Shown in pieces: positions 24,938 through 33,856 of a DNA stretch of 64,000 nucleotides. Both the position numbers and the translations under genes were made by a program. The DNA comes from Burkholderia cepacia (lineage in GTDB: Bacteria; Pseudomonadota; Gammaproteobacteria; Burkholderiales; Burkholderiaceae): assembly GCF_001039005.1 (NCBI RefSeq), contig NZ_LDWR01000034.1:19335-83334 (forward strand), written 5' to 3'. The notes under the pieces were generated by a model. That model saw nothing but the letters and a program-made list of their open reading frames with translations. It ran no database searches and had not been told where the DNA came from. The stretch's first letter is position 1. The number at the start of each line of letters is the position of its first letter.

Positions 24938-27900
24938 GTGTCTATTCCCTTTATCGTGCTGATCAAGTCTTCGCCGGTGTGTCGATAAGGATCGACCGCC
25001 TCATGCTGCCAGGGCGTCAACTCGCTGAGGTTCGATGGCGCATGCACGCCTGTTCCCCCAACACGCTGCGGTATCGTGGTGTGATGCAGTTCCATCGCAA
25101 CGTCCTTGGTTGAGATCGCGCCTGTCTTCCGGTTGATAACCTCGACTGTCATCTTTGGCGCTCTACCCGCCGCCATTTCGTTGATGTTGTTTTGCGAATA
25201 CCGTCCGGTCGGATTCAAATTTTCTTTCTCACCGACGGACTTCCAATAATTCTTGCGCTCGGTACTCCAGCACGCCCAGCCCCACGGATCGATCCAGCTT
25301 AGCGGATTCGGCGCATACCGATACTGATTCAACCCACCCGCCAACCCGATCGGATCCGGTGTGATGAACCGCCCGACGTCCGGGTCATAGTACCGGAACG
25401 TGTTGTAGCAGAACCCCGTCTCCAGATCCTCATACTGCCCCTGGAATCTCAGCGTCTGGGGCAGCGGCTGCATGACATCGCCGACCGGGTTCGGCTGGAA
25501 CTCCTGCGCATACTCCTGCAGCACCGTATTGCCCCACGCACGATACCGCGTGCGCCACACCACCTTGCCGTCGCGGTCGGTCATTTCCTCCGGCGCCCCG
25601 CTCACGTTCGCATGGAAGTAATAGATCTTCGCGTCCGGCTTCGCATCCGCCGGCGGCTTGTTCCGTTCATCCTCGTGATACAGCCGCCACAGCCAGTGAC
25701 TGTCTTCATGAAGCGCGTCGATTCGCGCGAGCGGCACGTACCCGCCCCCCTCATACAGATACGTCACCGCCTGATGCCCGCGCTGCTCCTGCGCGAGACG
25801 CATCCCGTCCCACACGAAACGTGTCGTGCCGAACGCATCGCGCTTTTCGGTCCGGCGTCCAAGCGCGTCGTAGCGGAACCGTACCGTCTGCTCGACACCG
25901 CGTCGATTCGTGTTCACCTCGATCAACTGATGCTCGGCGTTGTACTTCAGACGCTGGATCGTATGACCGCCAGTCAGTTTCTCGATGAGCCTGCCATGCA
26001 CGTCATACCGGTAGCGCCGGTCGCCGCTCATCAGCAGGCGGTTGCCTTCGACGCGGCCCGGTTGCCCGGACGGCCGCAAATTCGACGCCGCGTCGTACGC
26101 GAACTGCTCCGTCAGCACGCCCGCCGCATCCGTCCGCCCGCCCGCGCCCGCAGCCGCGCTGCCCAGCAAGCGCCCGGCAGGGTCGTAGCTGTACGTCAGT
26201 TCGCCACCGAGCGGATCGATTCGCGCGGTCAGTTCGCCCGCGCGGTCATACGCAAACGCCTTGCGCAGCACGTCCTGCCCCTGCCGCGCGCCGAACGCGG
26301 TCCATGCGCCCGGCGCGTGCTGCGCATCGCCGATCCATTGCGCCACTTTCCGCGACAGGCTGTCATAGCCCGTCGCCAGTGTCAGCGCCCCCTGCGTACG
26401 ACTCACCTCGCGATGCAGCCGATCGCGCTCGAAGTCGCACACGACCTCGTCGTTCGATGCGATCTGATGCAAATGGCCGCTGCCGTAGTACAGCCAGTTC
26501 ACGGTCCGGTTGCCCGGCAGCGTGGTTGCCGTCCGATTGCCAAGCGCGTCGTATTCGTGCGCCAAACGCGTCGCCAGCACCTGGCCCTCATCGCCGACCG
26601 TCTCCGCCACTTCCTCGATCAGCCGGTCCAGCGCGTCGTACGCAAACGTCACCGTATCGATCGGCCGGTTGTCGCGATCCGTTCGCGCGACGCGTTCGAG
26701 CCGCCCCGCCTCGTCGTAGCCGTACGTCGTCACGGTCTCGGGCGTACGCTTGCGGACCAGACGCCCGAGCGCGTCGCGCGTCAATCCGACCGTGATCTGC
26801 TGCGGCGTACCGGCACCTTGCCTGACCACGATCGGCGCACCGCGCGCGTCGTGCTCGTATTCGACGCGCATGCCGTCCGGACCGACCTGTTCGATCACCC
26901 GATCGGCGGCGTCGTATGCGAACCGGTAGCTGTCACGGACTTCGTTGTAGAGCGTGCGCAGGTTCCCGGCCGCGTCGTATTCGAGGCTGACCCGATGCCC
27001 GTTCGCATCGGTTCTCGATGTCACGCGTCCGGCCGCATCGTAGTCGAACGAAGTGGCATGACCATTGCCGTCGACGGCAGCCGCGAGGCCGTCGGCCGCG
27101 GACCAGCGGTACTGCTGGCCGCTGCCGTCCGGCAACTGAACCTCGATGGTCCGGTCGCGGCCGTCGTGACGATAGCGCGTCGCGTGGCCGAGTGCATCGA
27201 CGAGCGCGGTAACGCGCCCCCGCGCGTCATACTCGAACCGCGTCGTGATCCCTGAACAATCGGTACGGGCAATCAACCGATGCTGCCGATCCCAGCCGAA
27301 CTGCGCGATCCCGCCGCGCGCGTCGACGATCGCTGCCGGCCTGCCCTGGCGGTTGAGCCGGAACTCGGTGCGCTGCCCGAGCGGATCGATCTCGCCCACG
27401 CAATTGCCGCGCATGTCGAACTCGTATTCCCGCTGGCGCCCGTCCGCGAGCGTCTGTCGCTCGAGCGTCATCCACATCGGATGCCACTCGAACTGCGTCG
27501 TCTGCCCCAGCGCGTTCGTCAGTTCGGTCGGCAAACCGCGCTCGTCGTCGTAACGAAGCTGCGTCGTCGCATCGCCCGGCTCCACGATGCGCAGCAGCTC
27601 GCGAGACGGACTCCAGTCGAACCGCCAGGTCTGTCCGAGCGCATTGGTATGCGCGGTCACCAGGTAATCGGTATTCCATTCGCACAGCTGCTCGCGGCCG
27701 AGATGATCGGTCACATGGGTGGCTTGTCGCGCGAAATCGTAGGTCAGTCGATAGCGCTCGCCGTCATCCGTCCAGTGCTCGACGACACGCGCCTCGCGCC
27801 CCGTGAGGCCGTTCTCTTCCGCAAGCGCGTCGCGCTCGAACTCCTCCCATGCATAAAACGCCGATTGCCCGCTCGGCAGCCGATGCATCGTCATGCGCGC

Positions 27901-29373
27901 GGCCGGGTCATAGGCGAACCGGCGCCGCTCCGTGCCGTCGCCGTCGGCGACGCGCTCGAGCAACCCGTCAGCGGTATAGCCATAGTTCACCAGGCATTCC
28001 GTACCGCCGTCGGTATGCAGCATCACACGCGCCATCCGCTGCGCATGCACCGCGTCATAGTCGATCGTCACGCGATGGCCGGCCATCGTCGCGAGCTCGA
28101 CCAGCCGCCCCTGCGCGTCGTAATGGAAATTGAGCCAGTTGGCGTTGCGGTCCTCGATCACGCGCGGGCGCAGCGTCTGGACCATTTCGCCCGGCACCGG
28201 CAAGCCGAAGTCGAAACAGGTGCCGTCGTCCTGCTCGATCATCCAGTGGCCACCCGGCGTGCACGCGAAGGTCAGTGCCTCGCTGCGATTGAAGTATTTC
28301 TGCCCCGGCTGGAGATCGGGCACGGGCGTCCGCCGCCCCTGCGAGTCGATCCACCGATGCGGATTCTCGCCGCCGGCGCCGAGCCGCAGTTCGACCGCAT
28401 ACGGCACGTTCCAGCCGCGACCGAGCGGCCGGTCCGTGCGCGGATCGAGACTGCTGTAGAAGCGTTGCCAGACGATCGGCACCGGCGCGTCGAGCACGAA
28501 ATCCAGATCCTCGTCTCCGTCGAGAATCTTCGCGCCGGTCGGCAGGTGAACCGGATGGCCGAGGCGGCCGGACATCGCGGTGCTGACGAGTTTGTCCGCG
28601 GCGACGTTGATCGCGAAGTTCATCGCGAAACAGGCGAGCTTGCTGGCGAGCGATCCGTGACCGCGTAACGCCTGGCAGATCGCGATTGCAAGACCCGCGT
28701 ACTTCGCGATCGTCGCGAGCCACGGCGGCATCTCGCTCGTGACTTCCCGCACGCGCAACCGCTCGCCGCCGATGCTGACGTTGGTGGAGCCGGTGTTGAT
28801 CTTGCCGTCGCAAGTCGTCGCATCCTTGATGCGCGATGCGGGCCGACCGTTGATGAAGACGCTCGACGAGCCTTCGGCCAGATGCTCGCCTTTCGGATTC
28901 GGGTGATTCGAGCAACCGACCAGGTCCTGGTCGACCGGCGTGAACAGGTCGGCGACCGACTGCGGTTCGACCCCCACCGGAAGCGGCGGCTTCGGCACGC
29001 CTGCCGCGCGCGCGGCGCCCTTGCTATTGACGAATACATCGGCGGAGCCGGTCAGGATCGCGCCCTTCACTTCGCCGGGAATGAAGCTATCGATCAGTTC
29101 TCCTGCCTTTTCTGATAAATATCCCTCCAGCGAATCGCTGCCGAGGAACTTCGACGTCGCGGCGTTAACGACTTGCGACAGCACCGCACCGACGATCGCG
29201 CCCACGACGACCGCGCCAAGCCCGCCCGTCCCGACGATGAAGACCGCCGCCGCCCCGATCGCCGCGCCGACCAGCAACCCGGCCCCGATGGTCGACGCAA
29301 CCTTGAGCATCTGTGCGAGCAGGGACGTATGGGTAAAGGTATCGCCCAGGCGGGCAGCGGCGAGCAGGGACAT
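24931..29373 (-). CDS. Rhs effector: prePAAR, membrane helices, PAAR, Rhs barrel, C-terminal HNH-type (LHH) nuclease
   Basis: 1480 residues. Residues 6-15 (AARLGDTFTH) are a prePAAR motif, followed by two hydrophobic helices (about 24-70) and a PAAR region (CSNHPNPKGEHLAEGSSSVF, then INGRPASRIKDATTCDG). From about 270 to 1365 run dozens of YD repeats forming the Rhs cocoon, closing with DPIGLAGGLNQYRYAPNP and WIDPWGWA, the conserved self-cleavage end. The variable tip (about 1368-1480) contains MELHHTTIPQR and NLSELTPWQHEAVDPYRHTG. This matches the LHH group of HNH/Endo VII nucleases, so DNA is the expected target. Delivery would be by type VI secretion on the neighbouring VgrG. The tip (24931-25272) is less GC-rich than the barrel, a sign of tip exchange. 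Confidence 0.93.
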   Translation of the reverse strand: MSLLAAARLGDTFTHTSLLAQMLKVASTIGAGLLVGAAIGAAAVFIVGTGGLGAVVVGAIVGAVLSQVVNAATSKFLGSDSLEGYLSEKAGELIDSFIPGEVKGAILTGSADVFVNSKGAARAAGVPKPPLPVGVEPQSVADLFTPVDQDLVGCSNHPNPKGEHLAEGSSSVFINGRPASRIKDATTCDGKINTGSTNVSIGGERLRVREVTSEMPPWLATIAKYAGLAIAICQALRGHGSLASKLACFAMNFAINVAADKLVSTAMSGRLGHPVHLPTGAKILDGDEDLDFVLDAPVPIVWQRFYSSLDPRTDRPLGRGWNVPYAVELRLGAGGENPHRWIDSQGRRTPVPDLQPGQKYFNRSEALTFACTPGGHWMIEQDDGTCFDFGLPVPGEMVQTLRPRVIEDRNANWLNFHYDAQGRLVELATMAGHRVTIDYDAVHAQRMARVMLHTDGGTECLVNYGYTADGLLERVADGDGTERRRFAYDPAARMTMHRLPSGQSAFYAWEEFERDALAEENGLTGREARVVEHWTDDGERYRLTYDFARQATHVTDHLGREQLCEWNTDYLVTAHTNALGQTWRFDWSPSRELLRIVEPGDATTQLRYDDERGLPTELTNALGQTTQFEWHPMWMTLERQTLADGRQREYEFDMRGNCVGEIDPLGQRTEFRLNRQGRPAAIVDARGGIAQFGWDRQHRLIARTDCSGITTRFEYDARGRVTALVDALGHATRYRHDGRDRTIEVQLPDGSGQQYRWSAADGLAAAVDGNGHATSFDYDAAGRVTSRTDANGHRVSLEYDAAGNLRTLYNEVRDSYRFAYDAADRVIEQVGPDGMRVEYEHDARGAPIVVRQGAGTPQQITVGLTRDALGRLVRKRTPETVTTYGYDEAGRLERVARTDRDNRPIDTVTFAYDALDRLIEEVAETVGDEGQVLATRLAHEYDALGNRTATTLPGNRTVNWLYYGSGHLHQIASNDEVVCDFERDRLHREVSRTQGALTLATGYDSLSRKVAQWIGDAQHAPGAWTAFGARQGQDVLRKAFAYDRAGELTARIDPLGGELTYSYDPAGRLLGSAAAGAGGRTDAAGVLTEQFAYDAASNLRPSGQPGRVEGNRLLMSGDRRYRYDVHGRLIEKLTGGHTIQRLKYNAEHQLIEVNTNRRGVEQTVRFRYDALGRRTEKRDAFGTTRFVWDGMRLAQEQRGHQAVTYLYEGGGYVPLARIDALHEDSHWLWRLYHEDERNKPPADAKPDAKIYYFHANVSGAPEEMTDRDGKVVWRTRYRAWGNTVLQEYAQEFQPNPVGDVMQPLPQTLRFQGQYEDLETGFCYNTFRYYDPDVGRFITPDPIGLAGGLNQYRYAPNPLSWIDPWGWACWSTERKNYWKSVGEKENLNPTGRYSQNNINEMAAGRAPKMTVEVINRKTGAISTKDVAMELHHTTIPQRVGGTGVHAPSNLSELTPWQHEAVDPYRHTGEDLISTIKGIDTW

Positions 29374-29457
29374 GACGGGATCGATCCTGATTCGTTACGG
29401 AATGGCCGCGCCGGGAACGCAAGCACGGGCACTCGGCGTTCGATGAAGTAGGTGTTC

Positions 29458-29889
29458 CTATCCGTGAGGGTGATAACTGTCGAGCAACTGCTTCCACGCG
29501 GTGCGATGCTCGTCCGACAGCGGCGTCTGGCTCGACAGCGTGATGACGAGCAGGCGCGGCGCGTCGACGACGGTCATCGCCTGGATCTGGTGAAACGTCG
29601 ACCCCGATTGCCGGAACGTACTCTCGAGCTCCAGCGCCGGCACGTGTTGCGCACCGATCTCAACCTGCCGCCGCGCGATCTCCTTGAAACCCGTCACGTG
29701 CCGCGTCATCAGGCCGATCTGCCGCTGCATGCAGCGTTCGAGATCCTCTCCTCCGACAAGCTGGTCGCGGCTGACGACGATCTGGTACGTGCCGCTCGTC
29801 TGCGGATGCGCGAGCGTCAGCACGTTGACGGTGCGATCGTCGGTCGGCGACGGCACATCGAAACTGCATTCCTGAATGAGATATTTCAT
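29458..29889 (-). CDS. EagR/DUF1795-type effector chaperone
   Basis: 143 residues, with no signal peptide. MKYLIQECSFDVPSPTDDRTVNVL opens a DcrB/DUF1795-like fold, and the length is usual for EagR proteins. These dimers bind the N-terminal membrane helices of prePAAR-containing Rhs effectors and hold them ready for loading on VgrG. The gene sits between vgrG and rhs, exactly where EagR genes occur, and all three run in one direction. The assignment combines fold resemblance and position. Confidence 0.85.
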   Translation of the reverse strand: MKYLIQECSFDVPSPTDDRTVNVLTLAHPQTSGTYQIVVSRDQLVGGEDLERCMQRQIGLMTRHVTGFKEIARRQVEIGAQHVPALELESTFRQSGSTFHQIQAMTVVDAPRLLVITLSSQTPLSDEHRTAWKQLLDSYHPHG

Positions 29890-29929
29890 ATGCGTTGTCG
29901 TCTTCGGAATAATCCGGCGCCCTCGCCGG

Positions 29930-31861
29930 TCAGGGGTTCAGATCGATCTTCTTGCCCTGCATCAGGAAGTAGTCCGACGCGTTCTCGACGATCTGCACGC
30001 CTTCGAGCCGGATGACACCGTCCTTGGTCAGCGTGATGCGCGCCTTGCCGCACTGGATCACGATCTGTTCGGTGACGTTGAGCGTGTAAGTACCGGCGTC
30101 GGGCGGCGGCGCGTTGTCGGGCGGCAGCGCACCGACCGTCATCGCAAAGCCGCTGCCCACGCCGACCGTCTGGTTGTTGCCGGTGTTCGACGCATGATCG
30201 ACCTTGACGTTGAGCGTGTGATTGCGGCCGACGGCCCAGCGATGATCGTTGCCGACGACACGCAGTTCGTCGTGCTCGACCTCGGTGCGCATGTCGCGTT
30301 CGGCCTGCAGCCAAAGCTCTTCTTCGCCCTGCTTGTCCTCGAAGCGAATCGCGTTCGCGGTACCCGAGTGGCCCTTGGTCGAGCGCGACAGGATGCCGCT
30401 CTGCGTCGCATTCTCCGGCAGCTTCCACGGCGGCATGTTCTGCGCGTTGTACACGCGCGAGATGATGATCGGCCGGTCGGGGTCGCCGTCGAGAAACGAC
30501 ACGACCACCTCGTCGCCGATACGCGGAATCTGCACGCCGCCGAAGCCGCCGCCCGCCCACGGCTGGCCGACACGAACCCAGCACGAACTGCTCTGGTCGC
30601 GCTTGCCGAGGCGATCCCAGTGGAACTGCACCTTCACGCGGCCGAGCGAATCCGTGTGGATCTCCTCGCCCTTCGGCCCGACGACGATCGCCGTCTGCGG
30701 ACCGGCGATGACCGGCTTGACCACCGACAGCGACGGCCGCCACGGAATCTTCTTGCGGATGCACTGGAAGCTCGCCGAGTACCGGCCCGAGCCTTCGTTC
30801 GACTGGTAGTTGTTCATGCCGTGGTGCCGCACGGCCGTCACCAGGAATTGCCGGTCGGTCTCGTTGCTGCTGCCGGGATCGTAGTGATCGGTCAGTTCGA
30901 AATAGCGATCGGGCGACAGCGTGCGGCAGTTGGTGGCGCCGGAGAATGCCTTGCCGTTGGCGGCCAGCGCCTCCAGCCGGAAGCGTGCGAGCTCTTCGCC
31001 ATGATCCGTCGAATCGAAACCGTACCCGCCGAGATAGTCGTAGATCTCGTAGTGGTCGACGTCGCCCTGTTTGATCGGTGCGTCGCCGGACACATAGCGC
31101 CGCGCATTCGGCACCTTGTAGTCGAACGTCTTCATGCTGACGCTATCGGACGACAGGTGTCGCTGCGCGACCCATTGCGTGACCACGCTTTCGTCGTCGA
31201 ACGCTTCACCGGCCGCGGCATAGCGCAATGCCGACGGTCCGTCGATCGGCTTCGCATTGGTCGACGCGTCGGTCACGATCAGCTTGTGGCTGTCCTTCGC
31301 ATGCTCGAAATAGAAGAACAGCCCGTCCTGCTCCAGCAGGCGCAGCACGAAATTGAGATCGGTTTCCCGGTATTGCGTGCAATAGCTATACGGCTTCAGC
31401 GTTCTCGATACACGAAACTCGTAGGACGCGAGTTTCGAGTAACGCGAAAAAACATCGCCGAGAATATCCTGGACATTCTTGTCCTGGAAAATGCGCGAAT
31501 CGACGCGACGCGACAGCATCCACAACCACGGCCGCACGGTTGCCGTATAACTGGCCAGCCCGCCGTCGGTTCCGGTATGCGCGAACTGCGTCACGTAACC
31601 GTGGAAAACCCGTTCGTCGCTGCTCGCCAGCGCATTGCTCAACTGCAACGATACCGTCACGGGCTGCCCGATCATCTGCTTCAACTCGATGTTCGGGTTT
31701 CTCGACGCGAGTCCGAGTTGCATGTCGTACAGAACCGACAGCCCCTCATTGCATTGAAAGTCGCCCAGCACGAGTTCCGACGACCCGGACAAGGGTGTTT
31801 TGATCGTCAGCAGACGGCTGTTCTGCAGGTTGAGAAAACCTGCCAGATCGGACAATTGCAT
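29930..31861 (-). CDS. vgrG: Type VI secretion spike protein VgrG
   Basis: 643 residues. The gp27-like base covers about 1-370 (MQLSDLAGFLNLQNSRLLTI, EARFRLEAL-type region) and the gp5-like OB domain about 375-480, with DSLGRVKVQFHWDR, WVRVGQPWAG and IPRIGDEVVVSFLDGDPDRP. A DUF2345 needle follows to residue 640. There is no catalytic C-terminal extension. It would trimerise as the spike tip carrying the PAAR-Rhs protein. GAGGGGG lies six bases before the ATG. It heads the vgrG-eagR-rhs-immunity operon. Confidence 0.96.
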   Translation of the reverse strand: MQLSDLAGFLNLQNSRLLTIKTPLSGSSELVLGDFQCNEGLSVLYDMQLGLASRNPNIELKQMIGQPVTVSLQLSNALASSDERVFHGYVTQFAHTGTDGGLASYTATVRPWLWMLSRRVDSRIFQDKNVQDILGDVFSRYSKLASYEFRVSRTLKPYSYCTQYRETDLNFVLRLLEQDGLFFYFEHAKDSHKLIVTDASTNAKPIDGPSALRYAAAGEAFDDESVVTQWVAQRHLSSDSVSMKTFDYKVPNARRYVSGDAPIKQGDVDHYEIYDYLGGYGFDSTDHGEELARFRLEALAANGKAFSGATNCRTLSPDRYFELTDHYDPGSSNETDRQFLVTAVRHHGMNNYQSNEGSGRYSASFQCIRKKIPWRPSLSVVKPVIAGPQTAIVVGPKGEEIHTDSLGRVKVQFHWDRLGKRDQSSSCWVRVGQPWAGGGFGGVQIPRIGDEVVVSFLDGDPDRPIIISRVYNAQNMPPWKLPENATQSGILSRSTKGHSGTANAIRFEDKQGEEELWLQAERDMRTEVEHDELRVVGNDHRWAVGRNHTLNVKVDHASNTGNNQTVGVGSGFAMTVGALPPDNAPPPDAGTYTLNVTEQIVIQCGKARITLTKDGVIRLEGVQIVENASDYFLMQGKKIDLNP

Positions 31862-32202
31862 AATGGCCCCCTCAGATTGCTTTTGCCCTTGTCTCGGGTA
31901 TCAAGCCGCAAAATCATAATCCACGACCGGCCAAAAAGGGGACTCCGGAATCGTTATTTGACAGTTCAACGAACGAACCCCAATAATCAATATAGAAATA
32001 ATTACCGACATAAAATCGACTTGAAATATATTGCGGGAATTATTACCTTTCCGTTGACTTTCCCTTTATTGACAACGACTTCCTTTCGTCCATCCGGCTG
32101 GTTTTCGTCATGCAGCAGGATTATATTTGCGCTGATCGCCGAAAGCGTCGGCACGCTCACTGGCCTCATCGATAATCAACTCAGCATTATTAATACGACG
32201 CC
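31862..32202. other. AT-rich divergent control region of the type VI island
   Basis: 341 bases between vgrG and the divergent gene at 32203. It is strikingly AT-rich for this genome, with runs such as AATCAATATAGAAATAATT around 31985-32005 and several TTGAC hexamers. It should hold promoters for both directions and is the kind of DNA that H-NS-like proteins bind. No defined operator was recognised. Confidence 0.5.
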
Positions 32203-33339
32203 ATGCCGAAATCACCCGCACTGTGGGAACCCTATTGCCACCGGGCCGACGCCGAGTTTCACCTGTCGAATTTCGCCGGACGGGTACTCGGCCCCAAGGC
32301 GGGCGTGATCTTCTTCGACGGCCTGGCCGCGGCGCGGCTCAAGCCCGCGCTTCCCGACGCCGACGGTCATGCGCTGGATCTCGTCGTATCCGCGTCGAGG
32401 TTTCCCCTTGCGGCGCCCGATCCGTTGAGCAACGCCAGCCCGCAGACCATCGCGCAGCTGTCGCATGCCTGGTCGCAACGCGTCGCGGCGGCATCGGGGC
32501 CGACGGCGCTCGACAGGGGGCTCGCGGCGACACGACAATTCATGGGCGAGCACAAGATTGCATTTGGCGCGGCGGCCGTCGCCGGCGATGCATTCGGGGT
32601 GCTGGCAGGCGTCGTGTCGCTGGGCATACTGTTCGCCGGGGGCGCCGTGCTTCTCCCGGCACTCGGCGTGGTCGCCGGCGCCGCCTCTGCCGTGCTCCTG
32701 TTCGAGGACGGCAAGATGCTCAGCTACGAGCTGACCGGCGACGAAGTCCACCGAAAGGCGCTCGAAAACTCGTGGCATTACAAGCTGGTCGAAACGATCG
32801 GCCCGATCCTGCTGTTGCCCGATCTCGCATTCAGCGGTGTACGAACACTGGCGTCACTGCCCAGGCTTTCACGGGAAGCCGGCGAAGCAGCGGAGGAAGC
32901 CGCTCAAGCGGTCAAGCGGCTGGCCAATCAACGCAAGGACATCGATGCGTTTACCCGCAACAACCTCGATCACCCGAATCAGGCGCTGATGCGTGAACAG
33001 GCCAATCAGATGCGCGGACAGGCAAGCGGTTTCGCGAACGACGTGCGTGAGGCACAGAGAAAACTCGACAAGGCCCACCGCGAGCTGATGCTGGCGCGGA
33101 CCATCGGCGCGCCGGCATACTTGACGACGACCTACGGCACCGGTGTCTACGGCGTCAATTCGCCCAACAACTGGCCGGAAATCATCGCGTGGGTGCAAGA
33201 ACATACGCATCAGTTCGCGGACCATGCAGCCGGTTTGCTCATGCCGCCGCGCGTGGCCAACGATACCGGGGCCGGCGACCCGACAACCGTGTTGCAGTTC
33301 CAGGTCGGTATCAGCCGCCATCCGGAGCACGCGCAATGA
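32203..33339 (+). CDS. Hypothetical membrane protein, possible type VI-linked effector
   Basis: 378 residues. A strongly hydrophobic double segment lies around 120-165 (FGAAAVAGDAFGVLAGVVSL then GAVLLPALGVVAGAASAVLL). It is followed by a helical, Ala/Glu-rich region (about 225-300) with coiled-coil character. There is no signal peptide. I do not recognise the family. The gene overlaps the next one by ATGA and faces vgrG across an AT-rich promoter region. A membrane-active effector with the following gene as partner is possible but is inference only. Confidence 0.75.
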   Translation: MPKSPALWEPYCHRADAEFHLSNFAGRVLGPKAGVIFFDGLAAARLKPALPDADGHALDLVVSASRFPLAAPDPLSNASPQTIAQLSHAWSQRVAAASGPTALDRGLAATRQFMGEHKIAFGAAAVAGDAFGVLAGVVSLGILFAGGAVLLPALGVVAGAASAVLLFEDGKMLSYELTGDEVHRKALENSWHYKLVETIGPILLLPDLAFSGVRTLASLPRLSREAGEAAEEAAQAVKRLANQRKDIDAFTRNNLDHPNQALMREQANQMRGQASGFANDVREAQRKLDKAHRELMLARTIGAPAYLTTTYGTGVYGVNSPNNWPEIIAWVQEHTHQFADHAAGLLMPPRVANDTGAGDPTTVLQFQVGISRHPEHAQ

Positions 33340-33845
33340 CCGACCTCGATCGACGGTCGATCGCTTTCGACGACCCGCAGCCGGAGCGCCCGGGCGATCG
33401 TCCGCGCGGTGCGCCCGCACAAGCCGCCATTGCAGGCGGTGCATTCTTCGTGGCGGCGGGATTCACGTTCGTGGAACTCGTCTATGGCATCGCCTCGCTG
33501 ATGCACGTCGGCGACGAAGTCGTGATGCTGCCGACATGGATCGTGCTGTCGATCGTCATGCTCACGGTCGGTATCGGCGTAGGCCGCGGCAAGCTCTGGG
33601 CCGTCCGCCTGTTTCGCTGGCTCTCGTTCGTCGCAATGGCGCTCTATCTTCCGTTGCTCATCCTCGCGCTCTACCTGAACGCGGGCCCGATACCTATCGA
33701 TCGTGGACTGGCCGTCGTCATGTTTGTCTCGGCCGCCGTCAAGCTCCTGCCGTTCCTCATCATCTACCGCGCACTGCGCAAAGTCCGCTGGCTCGACCCC
33801 GATTCGCTGCCCCATGAATGGGAACCGCCCTACATCCAGCGCTGA
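33336..33845 (+). CDS. Hypothetical four-helix membrane protein
   Basis: 169 residues from an ATG that overlaps the previous stop (ATGA). Four hydrophobic segments are visible: AAIAGGAFFVAAGFTFVELV, PTWIVLSIVMLTVGIGV, WLSFVAMALYLPLLILALYL and GLAVVMFVSAAVKLLPFLII. The N-terminus is charged and cytoplasmic. The tight coupling to the preceding membrane protein suggests a functional pair, for example an effector and its membrane immunity protein. No family was recognised. Confidence 0.78.
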   Translation: MTDLDRRSIAFDDPQPERPGDRPRGAPAQAAIAGGAFFVAAGFTFVELVYGIASLMHVGDEVVMLPTWIVLSIVMLTVGIGVGRGKLWAVRLFRWLSFVAMALYLPLLILALYLNAGPIPIDRGLAVVMFVSAAVKLLPFLIIYRALRKVRWLDPDSLPHEWEPPYIQR

Positions 33846-33856
33846 CCCGATCGAGG

